A stretch of 64,000 nt of DNA from Thysanoteuthis rhombus (Eukaryota; Mollusca; Cephalopoda; Oegopsida; Thysanoteuthidae), in contig OY735209.1 of NCBI GenBank assembly GCA_963457665.1, positions 11,310,314 through 11,374,313 on the forward strand, read 5' to 3'. How positions within the stretch are numbered: position 1 is the first letter of the stretch; every line of letters begins with the position of its first letter. The notes beneath the pieces are model-generated. The model made no database searches. It was given only the letters and a program-made list of their open reading frames with translations, and was not told the origin of the DNA. Both the position numbers and the translations under genes were made by a program. Positions 47,424-61,000 of this stretch are shown here, one piece after another.

Positions 47424-50400
47424 AATAAATCTAATATGTAAAAAACAATAATCAATAAGTCTTATATATATAAAACAATAATCAATAAGTCTTATATATA
47501 TAAAACAATAATCAATAAGTCTTATATATATAAAACAATAATCAATAAGTCTTATATATATAAAACAATAATCAATAAGTCTTATATATATAAAACAATA
47601 ATCAATAAGTCTTATATATATAAAACAATAATCAATAAGTCTTATATATATAAAACAATAATCAATAAGTCTTATATATATAAAACAATAATCAATAAGT
47701 CTTATATATATAAAACAATAATCAATAAGTCTTATATATATAAAACAATAATCAATAAGTCTTATATATATAAAACAATAATCAATAAATCTTATATATA
47801 AAAATAATCAATAAATCTTATATATAAAAAAAAATCAATAAATCTTATATATAAAAATAATCAATAAATCTTATATATATAAAAAATAATCAATAAATCT
47901 TATATATAAAAATAATCAATAAGTCATATATATAAAACAATAATCAATAAGTCATATATATAAAACAATAATCAATAAGTCATATATATAAAACAATAAT
48001 CAATAAGTCATATATATAAAACAATAATCAATAAGTCTTATATATATAAAACAATAATCAATAAGTCATATATATAAAACAATAATCAATAAATCTTATA
48101 TATAAAAATAATCAATAAATCTTATATATATAAAAAAAAATCAATAAATCTTATATATAAAAATAATCAATAAATCTTATATATATAAAAAAAAATCAAT
48201 AAATCTTATATATAAAAATAATCAATAAATCTTATATAAAAAAATAATCAATAAATCTTATATAAAAAAATAATCAATAAATCTTATATAAAAAAATAAT
48301 CAATAAATCTTATATAAAAAAATAATCAATAAATCTTATATAAAAAAATAATCAATAAATCTTATATATAAAAATAATCAATAAATCTTATATATATAAA
48401 AAATAATCAATAAATCTTATATATAAAAATAATCAATCTTATATATAAAAATAATCAATAAATCTTATATATAAAAATAATCAATAAATCTTATATATAT
48501 AAAAAAATAATCAATAAATCTTATATATATAAAAAAAAATCAATAAATCTTATATATAAAAATAATCAATCTTATATATAAAAATAATCAATAAATCTTA
48601 TATATAAAAATAATCAATAAATCTTATATATAAAAATAATCAATAAATCTTATATATAAAAATAATCAATAAATCTCATATATAAAAATAATCAATAAAT
48701 CTCATATATAAAAATAATCAATAAATCTCATATATAAAAATAATCAATGATAAAAAAAGAAAAAAAAAAAAAAATCAAATTCAATACAAAGAAAAAAAAT
48801 CTATAATTCAACGTGTTCACCCCAAAAGGATACGAATTCACTCTTTCAGCACTAAACGACAGTAATCTATCAACTTTTTTTTTTTTAAATTCGCACCTGG
48901 TCTTATTTTGTCTGCTTCACCCTGTCATAATTAATACATTGTTTCAAGTGAAGCCTAAGTTTTGGGGAATCTCCATCAGCGAAAAAATGCTAGTGCTGAA
49001 GGCAGTAATATAATCTAACAAACTAAAGTGTCAATAAGGAAAAAAAATAAGTGATTCATTGAAATAAATAGTAAAAAATTTATTCTTATATACTCATAGT
49101 TCATTAGTTAGAAAGGTGCAGCCAATCAGAGCCATCATATGCAGTCACATGACAAGCACCAACTTTGAACTTGCTCTCCAACTTTTGACACACAACTCTA
49201 TAGACATGCATAGATTCTCTCCCCGTTCATGTTGTGGTTAACACACATGGATGCAGAGGCACAATCAGAAAATCACCATGTAAATATCTTCTCTATTCTA
49301 CATACACTTTCTTCTATATGCATCTATGAACTTTATTTCACATACACACAAGACTTTAATCTTTCTACAAAATATTTATGCATGAACACAATTATTTCAT
49401 CGATTAGTTGAAGGAATAAAAGTTTATTCCTAAAGGTTTGCCTTTCTTCTTTTTGTTGTGGTGTTGTCTGAGTATGTTTTATCATGGTAATGTATCCATC
49501 TGTGTATCAGATCAACGTGGTTCCATATTTCATACCAGGATCTGACCAGGTTAAAACAATATAGAGTTAAATGACTCGATCTAAGATACTGTTGAGTTTT
49601 CATACTTGTGTTAACTTCATTAAAACCGGCACCATTATTCTATAAATACAATAGTTTGCTGGTGTATCTAAAGCATATATTTCACTTCCAGTTGGTTTTT
49701 CTTGTCATGAAATATTGAAAAAAAATTTATTAGTTACCTGGCTTGGTTCTGGTTGAGAATGAGGGAGATCTTTATACACTGTCATTATGTCCTTGAATTT
49801 AATGTCTTGGCGTACCACACGACATATACCAAATAAACAGCACATCATGATCTGAAAAGAAACAAATAAAATAATTCAAATGTTCAAGATGATCTTTTTG
49901 GAAGATAAGTGTGGTTCAAATTTTTCATCAAGACCCGGATAACATTATTGACTCAATTCAATCATATCATTATAAAGTTCGAGTATGAGGAGGTAGAGAA
50001 GTGGGAGAAGGAACACCATAGTACTTTTTCTCTGGAAATTTGCGAAGCTCCCCACCACAAAAAAAAACAAAAAAAAAACCACAAATTACTGATAAACTGA
50101 CCTGATCAAGATGCCGATGTCGCAAAAGTTCTCGTTGGGAAATGATACAATATCTAAGGCAGGTCCAGACCTTCAGATTCTGTAAAAGAGAGAAAAAAAA
50201 AAAAAAAGAAATCATGGTCAGGCCAAAAACAAATAAAATCTGTAAGTGCCAAGGATTGTCTTTATTTTTTGGCAGCATTTTCGTGTAGAATGCAATCCTC
50301 TATTGAGTAAAAAAATGCATGAATATATTTTATTTTCATGAACAACTCAATCCTCACCTTACTGATATATTGAAAGAGATTCTGACGTAAAATTACTTCC

Positions 50401-53400
50401 ATTCTGTTTGTATATTTGGTAAATAAACCAACGTGGATAGGGTCACTTTGTAATTAGCAGTGCAGTATCGAGAAGTTTTTAAAAGCTTTCCATTTCCTAC
50501 CCAGGTTCTTGTCTTTCCATAACATCCAAACCACAACCCCCCCCCCCTAAAAACCCCATTGAATCTAGTTGAATAATTCCTATTTTATCATTCAGTAACA
50601 TTACTAGAATGAAAAGGTCACAATATTATCAACCAAAGCTTAATGCCATTGTCACTAAAAACCGAATATAAATCAGTTTACAAACAGTTACAAGGTAACT
50701 GAAAAAGAAATTCCTGGATCAGACCCAATACATTCGGACAGGCACAAATGAATGGTAGCTAACTGGCAAAAGAATAAATCGAGAAAAAAAAAAAAAAAAA
50801 AAAAAAGAAGGAAGTTGCGATTACTTACCAGTTCATAATTAACTTTTAGTGATTGGCACAAGATAGTAAGCCGTTGGTGGGCAAGGTGAAAAACTGAAAT
50901 GTTCAATTTTATCATTTTAGTAAAAATAGAATAAAATTTGTGATGCAAACTATTCCAGTGTTTCTTTACTGTTATCGTGAATTATAGATTCCAGAATGAT
51001 CTCTAAAATTAGGCAGAGTCAAGTCTAAATAGTGGATAAAAAATATAGGGAGCAAAATTATCACGATTGAGACATGGAGTAATAAGAATTTTAAGTACTG
51101 TACTTGTATTTAAATTTTCAAAAAGTTAAGATTTCAAAGAAATAAAAGATAAAATAAAAAATATTTGATATTAAGCAAATAAAACAAATTTTGCTCAAAT
51201 CTAGAAGAGCTCAAGTAATTTACCTTTATAGAAGAAATGTTTCAGTGGACGGCTTGATTTTTGGGTAGATGAAAAAGCTGGACTATCAGTAAGACCCGGA
51301 CTGGAAGAGGAGGCAGAGGGGGAAATATTGTTGTTGAGACTGTTGGTATTATTGTTGTTGGTGGTAGTAGTATTATTGTTGTTGTTGCTGCTGCTACAGT
51401 TGTTGTTGTTGTTGCCACTGCCGAGAGTTCCAGGAAGGAAGGTACCAGCATTACCGTTGTTCTTTGTTGGTGTAGTTCTATATAATGAAATGAATATACT
51501 ATTATTGGCTCCAGTAAGATGGAATAAAAATATATCAGCTACTAATGCCTTTACAGATAATGCCAAATGCACATTTGCTATTTTCAATCAAACATCCTAG
51601 CAGGGAGTGGTAGATCCATGCCTTTTCAAAATTAATCTATTTGAAGTTAACATAAGCCAAAATATGAACTGTGTTTGGATTCCATTTTTATACCATACCA
51701 ACCCCCTCCTTTAAAATAAAAGAGTAAAAATAACGCACACACAGAAGACACCTTGAACAGTGCCTTACTGATCAGATCATGAACACTTGATCAGAAGCAA
51801 ATAAATACACCCTATCCCCTTCCTCTCTTTCTGTTCATTATAGCATGAGCAAATATAGCCAGTTGATTTACCTTCTTCCTTTCTTTTTGTTTGCTTTAGC
51901 CAGTCAGAAACAAACAAAAAAAGGGACAGTCTATTGTATTACAAGATTAGCTGATCTACACTGCTTACTTAATGGACTCAGAACAGCGACCCGAGAGTTG
52001 CTATATAAAGTATCAGAGAGAAGTCTGGTTAGTCACTCAATAAACACTGTCACTCGAACAATATTTTTCGGCAGCATGCCGTATTGGAAAAGAGGGGTGA
52101 TCCATGGAAAAGTTACTTCTTTCGCATTTTGTTGGGCGATGAACACTAAAAAATCTGAATTTCCCCAAAACAAGCGTGAATGCCACCAGACACAAACTAG
52201 TGATCAATTTAGCATAAATTCATGTTGCGAATTGACCCCCCTCTCAAAAAACGTTTTTGGTAGACGTAAGGACCATGTTCAAATTTTCATCCCTCTAGCT
52301 CCATTTGTGCAGTCTGCAAGCATCATACATAAATATGAAGCCAGCCAGTAAGATCAACTTGAAAACTGGAGAAACCTATTTTGACAGTTTTGGTTGAAGG
52401 TTTCTAATAAGATGAAGGAAAGTCAGAAATTAACCATTACTTCGCATACCTACCGACTTACACTGTAAAGTACCAGATGGTTAGAAAGGAAAAGCAAATT
52501 TCAACAGCTAAATGGTAATTTGGCAAAAAAACACACACACACTGTTGATATAATTTTCTAAGGATTAAAAAAAAAAAAAAATGACAAATCAAAATTAAGA
52601 ATATTTTGTGCTTTTTTGAAAATTATATTCTGAAGATATGAAAACAATAGAAATTTTTGATAACTTTTTATTGCATTTGGCTTTTGAAGTGTAAAAACTA
52701 CAGGTAAGCCAAAACCTTTCTACAAAATTAGAGTTCTTACACTTCAGTCGTATGACTACACAACTGATTAGATTTGATATATGCTTAGAATATAAAAAAA
52801 ATGAAAAGTAGAAAAACAAAATTGTATTTAACAGATACAAATTAATAGATTTCTAATACCAAAATTTGACGAACTACTGACCAAGCTTTTTTTACCTTTT
52901 TTTTTTCAAACTAGATATGAGCTATGGTTTACACACAATGCAGGAATATCTAACACAGACATTCCTTTTTGAACAAGGAAAAAAAAAAAAAAGAAAAAAA
53001 AAACAAAAAAAAAACAACCCAGTTTAGGCTATTTTCAAAGAGCCTTAAATTAAATATAAGATTACTTACTTAGAATCATTTCCATTCTCACTAGTTGGAG
53101 GTTCAAGAATTTCTTCTAAAGAGTCACTTTCAACTTCAAACACAGGAGAATCCTGGAACAAGAAATAAAAAATAAGAAAAACAGGCAAATTTTGTAAGTT
53201 ACAAAATAGACAGACAATGATGAACTTCATAAACTGAGGGTGGAATCAACAAGTAACAATAAATCTATATACGTACATGCATTTTACAAATTGGACACAG
53301 GTGTTAAAGATTGATTAAATGTATTTAATCTTCAGTTGTATTGTCAGCTCGGCAGATTCTATTAAAACTGAAGTGCTCAGTTAATCTCTAACATTTTAAA

Positions 53401-54512
53401 TGCTCGAGTTTAGATCTAATAGCTGTCAAGTTATGAGAAATCAAGTTTTCATCACATATAATTCAACCACAGCATTGAACTAAACTCAACACCATCGTCA
53501 GGGGAAGTAATTGCATGGATCCATACTAAAATTAAATTAGTTCTTCCGTTATCTACTGTCCACCCTTCAACAAAATTTCATTGAAATTGAGAACTTTTGG
53601 AGATATTGTGTTAACAGACATGAAATTTCGGTAGGATGTGGTTTGGACATATAACATAGTGAAGCTATGTGTGCATGGATCCACACAAAAATTTAAATCA
53701 CTTCTTTCATAGCCTATCATCCAACCCTCCACAAAATTTATTCAAACTTCATTGAGAACTAGGGTTAAGTGCAATGACAAGGGAAGAGATTTGTTGTGTA
53801 GAATGAATGCTTTTTTTCTCATCAAGCTATGGACTTATTGAATAATTTATATATATATATATATATATATTATACACATACAATACACAAGATACAGACT
53901 AGCAATATAGCATAATATAAAGCAATGTCTGATATGTGATGGATTCATTTCATAGAGTGCTCGATACATTCAACTTCATACTTCAAAAGTCAAGTTGTTT
54001 TAGAGTAGGACGGAAATATATAATAGGAAGTGGATTTGCAACACTAACAAGTTCATGTAGCGAATTCACTTCCTATTAAAATATATATATATATATATAT
54101 GTGTGTGTGTCTAGAAAGCTTTACAGTCCCAAATAGAAATTAAAAAACTTTTCCAAAAGATTTATTTTTTGGTGTGTCACTTCAGTCACCCATTTCTTAC
54201 CATTGAGCTAAACAGCTGGCCGTAATGCAAAGACCCAAATAACTGCTATCATCCAAAATTCTTTTCTTTAATCGTTTATTCTACTTACATTGTCTTGAAC
54301 AAGTGATACATTAACCTCGTAACGATGGGAGATCATTTCTGATATTTCTACATAATATAATTCATAATAAGTGTGTGTGTGTGCAACATGTGTATGTGTT
54401 TTACCAAATTGTTGAAATTACCCAATTGGCAGATTTTGTAAAAAAAAAAAGAAAAAAAAAGAAAACTTTGATTTCACATCAATTGCATAAACTTGATTGG
54501 GGGGGGGGGGGG

Positions 54513-54554
<42 letters not shown>

Positions 54555-57500
54555 TTTTGAATATATGTATGTCAGAAGGATTGCTGAGTAAGTTTTCCTG
54601 ATCATTACTAGTGTTGTGAGCTCAATTGTGTACCTACTATGATGATCTTGTGTCACACTAGACAAAACTGTGAACTCCAACATTTTGAACGCCCAAGTTA
54701 GGATGTAAACAGAAGTCGTGTTATAAATCAAATACTTATTGCAGAAGCAAAATCCTCTTTTTGCCAAATGACTTTTAAAGAATACAAGAGATTATAGACA
54801 GTCATTATTCCAATAACACAAAATGCAGAGGTTAAGTCAAAATCACCAGAAGCCATCAATACACGTAAAGACTATGGGTGTTGACAACTGAGATTATCTG
54901 CCATTCTTCCACCTGTTGTTTGTCTCATTCCTTCCCTTATCCCTTCCAATCTTCATTGCCTACCAAGGTTTCCATCCAAATGTTATACAACTATTTCAAT
55001 TGGTGGAACTTCTATCCCCTCAGTAAACTAATCAACTTTCTTTCCACCTTCTCTCTTCCTACCTCCCTTTTTTAAACTAACCTTATCCTCATGTTATTAC
55101 TGAAAGCATAACATTCCTGATACAGATGGGAATGAGCAAAATATCATAAGTAAATTTAAAAAGTTGACTAATAATTTGTATTTGAATAAAACACTTACCT
55201 CTTTCCAGGCAAAACGTTCAAGAATTTCATTTTCTATTTTTTGAATGTGCTACAATTGAAAAGAAAAAAGAATTAAAGAAATGATAATTTGAAAAAAAAA
55301 AAAAAAAAAAAAAAACAAACAAAACAGAAAACAAGCTATAAATGTGAGATCAAAATATAATTGACAAAAGATTCTTACCTTTCGTGCATCTTCAGACAGT
55401 CTATTTTCGGATCGTATAAAGCTTTCAAGTACTAAAAACAATTCATAGGCCTTTAAATTAAAAACTTCCAATACCCAAGGGAAGTCAAATTCTGAACTGC
55501 CTGCTCTCATATTTTGAGGTGCCATGTTCCCTGAGATAATGGAAAGAAAAAAAAATATTTATATAGGTTTGAAGGAATCCTCCAAAAAATAGATAAAGAA
55601 AGAAAAGTAACGGTTTAGAGAATACTGACATTATACAATAGTGGAGGCTCTGAGCTACAACACATTCAAAAAAACTCCCAGAGAAAAAAATGCATTATAT
55701 ACAATCCTAATTTAGATCTCTATACAATATTATCTCATTGCCAAACAAGACACAAAGTGACCAAGATGAGTTAGAACCTGGTACAGAAGGTCAAATCCCA
55801 GAATACTATTTATTATTATAAATTATGAAAATAGAAACAAGCTTTTCTTTGTTTCAGTATTCTTGGATATATATTGTAAAATTCTTGAAATTCTGAAAAC
55901 TTCACCGCCCCCAAATAACAAAACAAACAACTTCAACCTTAAGAATGTAAGTGTCTTGTATGATGATATGTCATTTACTGATGGATGACTGATGTACAGG
56001 TTACGGTTGTTTAGGCCATTTTCAATATCCCGATTGTTAAACCATCGATATTCAGTAAGCGTTTCTAAACCTGTGTAAACTTTTACAAATTTACTTCCGA
56101 TTGGCAGAATCCAGCACAGCTAAAACCAATAAAAATTAATCTCTTATAAAAGCTTGAATATATAAGAATATATAAATGAATAAATAAAAAAATAAAAGAC
56201 ACCACCCCTTTTTTTTTTTAATGCTCATATCTTCAATGCACAACATACTAAATTGATCCCCTACTACAAGAAACATTCACTAAGAGCAGAAAAATGGCAA
56301 AACTGACCAAGTATCAATAAAGTCCGTAAGTAGCATATAAAAGAAAAGTAAAAAAGACTATATATACAATGCAAATATTCAAAATGGCTGAATACTTCCC
56401 AGTCAGACCTCGTATCTATTCTTAACACTACTTGAGCAGATGAAAAGACAAGTCAAGCCTTTAGTTCCTTTTCCATTACTCACTAGAAACAAGAACCACA
56501 AGTTCAAAGATGCATCCATCATCTGTGGTGGTGGTAGTAGCAGGAGGAGGAAGAAGACTTTTCGTCAATTGATTCTCATACTTGTAAAATATTGTAATAT
56601 GGAAATATTCTGCAAGTATTATTTTCAAATAAAATCTTAAATGGCCATTTTGGGCTCTTACAACATCATTAGCAGCTGGTAAAAAAAAAAAAAAAAAAAA
56701 AATTCATCAGAATAGATGTTACACCCTTTAATGACATCACACTTCTTCCTTCCCATTTCCATCATTCAACATGACTGACCAGCTGAAAAGTCTCTTATAG
56801 AGACGTGTGGACATAATGATTTTGAAGTGAAAAAAATTTAAGGTAAGTGATTGAAACAGTTGGTTTGTACTTACATGAGGCACCATATGTCATCAAAATG
56901 ACTTCAGCTGAACATGCTAGCAATGCCCGGTGAAGGCTTTCCAAGTGTAACAAACTTGTAAAAGAGTTCTTAACCAAACGACGTTGTTCCTACAATCAGA
57001 GAATATGATATATCCATAAAATATGAGCACACTTGAATGCATCATACATCAACTGATTTTCCTTTGTGTTAATGTATGTAAAAGAAAATTATGTTCTAAG
57101 TAGCAAATGCTGGACCCCTTGTTTGAGGTTTTTTTTCCAAAATAAGTTATAGTCACCTATTTACAGAAGTATTCAAATCAGAGTGTGACGCATTTTGTTT
57201 TGTACTGACAATGATAATTATCCAGGAAATTATGGAAAGGTTAGAATGCGTTTCAGGAACACTTCCACATATCAACTCAATTCGAGATACAGAGTGAGCT
57301 GTGGTAAGTATTTTGAGCAAGGGCACTTACAGATATAAGAAAAGACTTCAGAATACGTAGATATAATTTCACTATCAACTGGTATCTTTGCTGTGCCAAC
57401 TGCTGTATCACTGGCGAGAAACGTTGAACAAATGCCGTCTTACAGTTTTGGATTCTTTTACAGATTGCATCCGTTGGATCTGGGTTGCATTTCTAGGAGA

Positions 57501-57978
57501 AAAGAATTTGGAGAGTAAGTCATTTTTAAAAGCATAAATGATACAAGTTAAACACTGCTGTTGTCAGAAGTCAATTACCCAATCCATATTTTAAAAAAAA
57601 ATAAACTCTCAAAAGTCACCTTCAAGCTTGATCCTAAGTCACTTATTCATACAATTTATACGCAGGTATAACTTGCCCTACGAACCGATTAGTTCCCAAA
57701 GATAGTTCATAAAATGGGAATTCGTAAATGAGATATGATTATTCATAGAAAACAATGCATTGAACAGGAAGTAAAAAAAATGATGTATAAAATATTGACA
57801 TACATGGTCTTTCATTTTGCACGATTTTTCTTGGTTCATCAAATTTCGAATTTTTTAAAAAGTTGAGGGCAAAGATTTTTTTTGATAAGTGAACTTTACA
57901 GTTTTTATACTACAAAATCACTTTTCAAAATTTACAAATAGGTTTTGTTCTAATTTCATGTAGATAAAAGAGAATACA

Positions 57979-58034
<56 letters not shown>

Positions 58035-61000
58035 CAAGAATAGTATTGAAACAAATGAAAACAAAATTTTTTTTAAAAATTTATATGAGAAAGTGACCAT
58101 AAAAAAATTCCATTTGATAAACTTACCTGAAAAAATTCTTTAAGAATATCATCTGGTTTATCTGGTTGTTCATTCAACAAATTCCTGAGCTGATCAACTT
58201 TTATTATTGCAGTACTGGAAATAATGGAGAATCAAAAAGCAATTCCTTATTAAATATAACAGAACAACATAACAAAAACACACGAAAAAAATAACACTAA
58301 TCCTAAAGGGAAAGAAAATGCCACTGACCACACGGATGGCATGTTGCAATTAGGAGGGAGTAAAGTAGTTGAGACACGGACAGAAGGAGGATACTCTCTC
58401 CTAAGTGGGGGGGGGGGCGACACACGCAGAAGGGGGGCAACACAAACAAGCAGGATACTATTATCAATTACATGACTTAAAAAAGCCAAATGTAATTCTA
58501 TTTGACATGAGCACTGCATTCATTTCATGAAACGAATGAATATGAATAACTGATAGATTTTTTAATGTCTTACAAAGTCCCCCATGGCAGAATCAATTCT
58601 GCACCTTTCCACACAATATCAATGAAATAAACGTGAAAAAGAACAGATCCAGTTCAAAAATTGTAGCACTGTATATACAATGTTCGTCAACATTTGTTTC
58701 TGTAATGAAACTTTTTTTTTCCAATCGGGTTTTCAAGTAAATTCCTGTTATGATAATTATCGCATCAAAAATAAGATGAAAAATATCATCCAAAATGCAA
58801 CATTATTTATCGTGAAATGAATAAGTTATAAGTTTATACTTATGTGAAGTGTAAACACCGTGTAGTTAGCTTTCTTTTACTTGTGAATCGATTTAAAAAA
58901 TAAAAAAAGGAATGAGGTAGTGCCATAAAAAAAAAAAAAGGAAAAGATCTTTAGATTATTTTCCCATCATTACCAATGCTTCTCTCTCTCTTTCGATCAC
59001 TTAATTCTTTACAAACCCCATCAACCAATTCAAATTTGGTCTTGACACAAAATTATCCCAGTTCTTGAAACTTGATTTACGTCGCAGTAGAAAACATCCA
59101 AGACAAAATTTCATCATAGGTGAACTCACCTGACTGGAGTAAGGGGTGGGGCAAGTCTGTGGGATGGACTGTTTGTGTTATCCTCAGGACTGAATTAGAA
59201 AAAAAAGATAGGAAACAACGATTAAAATATATCAAATCCATTCTACTTATTACTCAATTCAATTCCAAAACATTCACAGGGAATACTTTTCACAAGCAAC
59301 TACTATATTCATAAAGTTCTTTTCTAAATCTTCTAATATAAAGTACTTTTATAATTGCATCATAATCTCGAAGGAGTATTTATCACCAGTCGAAGGAGTA
59401 TTTTTCACCAACTGCAGATTTTGTTTATATGAAATTTTTTTTGACTAATATCCTTTTTAAGTTTCCATTGAAGGATGTTATGTTCTTTGATGTAACACCT
59501 TTTTGGCCAAGATCGTTCCATAAAGTGGTCATTCTGGCACCCATAGGATACCCCCCCCCCAGTCCATTCACTTCCTGCCCTAGCAGTTTTGTCCTCGCAT
59601 TAGTTGCAACATAGATTTGTTTGGGCATACTGTGCAATTATTACTACCATTTCAAGTAATAGGTAGTTACTCTAGTATACAGATGACTGTGCCCCAGTGA
59701 GAGAGAGCTCAACTCTGGTTCAATCCACCATGGAGTCATACCAAAGACTAAAAATGGAGCTCAATGCCTCTCCGCTAAGCATAAGGACAACGATTGAGAA
59801 ACCTCTCCTCGAGGCTATGGGGTTACTGCGAAATCACATAGGATAGACATTCTCATAAAATCACGAAAGTTGAGCAACAAGAAGTCTGGACAGTACCTAG
59901 ATGGTGAACACCAAGTGCCATGAGCAGAAGGAAGCTTTGACAAGACTGGCAAAAGCTGGAATCAGGTCTAAGAATTGCTTATGAGTACTTGACCCCAAAA
60001 TACCATCGGTGAGGGTGTAAGCAGAGAACAATGATGCAGACATAGTAACTAGAGTGGCATTCATATTCAAATGACAAAAAGATGAATATTTGTCCCAGGA
60101 TAAGCTAATGGTGAGAAGGAGTGTTTAAATATTAAAGTTTTAATGATCTTCAATATCTTTCACTCAACTTCTAACCATGACACCAACGCAAATAAGTGAT
60201 ACTCACTGAGAAGATGGTTTCTCTTTTGAGAAGATAGGATTATGATCCAAAAAGAGCAGCTCATTGATATAGCCTTCTCTCTTGCAATTTTCAAGGTAAA
60301 TGTTAACGAGTTTCTCTACCTGAAATGTTTAGAAGAAAAAGAAATTAAGTTGAACATGCATTGTACAAGAAAGTGATAAAAATTAGAAATAAAAGAATGA
60401 AAAAAATAAATAAGATAGCTAAGACAGATAATGATTCAACATATATAGCAGACTGCTACACTCAAACAAAAAAACATTTTATGAACAAGAAAATACATTT
60501 ATAGAATCAGAAAAATATTGAAATTTAATCATGTTAAGTATATAACTTATATCTAACTAATAAGTTAAACACGGTCTGTATGGAAAAAGTGATAAAATTT
60601 TAAATAAAAATTACAAACACTTGATAAGATAGTCAAGGAGTGGAAAAAAAAATTTAGAAATGTGCAACTTATATACACCTGTTCCGACATACAAAGTGGT
60701 TTCCATTTCCACAGGCAGGTCGTATCTTGAAATGACTGTAGGTTTCACGGATATTGTCCTATTATTTTTTATTACTTATCTTATTTTTAAAATAGGATTA
60801 TTTGTTTTGTTTTTTTCTTTATTTCATTTTTAAAATTTGTAGAGAAATAAGAGCAAAAAGTGACAATACATGCATTTTAGAGTAAAGCATAGAACACAAA
60901 CAGTTCAGGGAGAAAAAAAAAGAGGGGGGCCTTTTCTCTTGCTAGTCATATGTGGGGTATGATAAGAATGAAGAGAGATATAGATGAGTGCTTGGCAAAT

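Noticed and set aside
51845-52351. 168-codon plus-strand open frame
   Set aside because: Overlaps dispersed repeat family F, whose other copies are not open in this frame; no protein family recognised.
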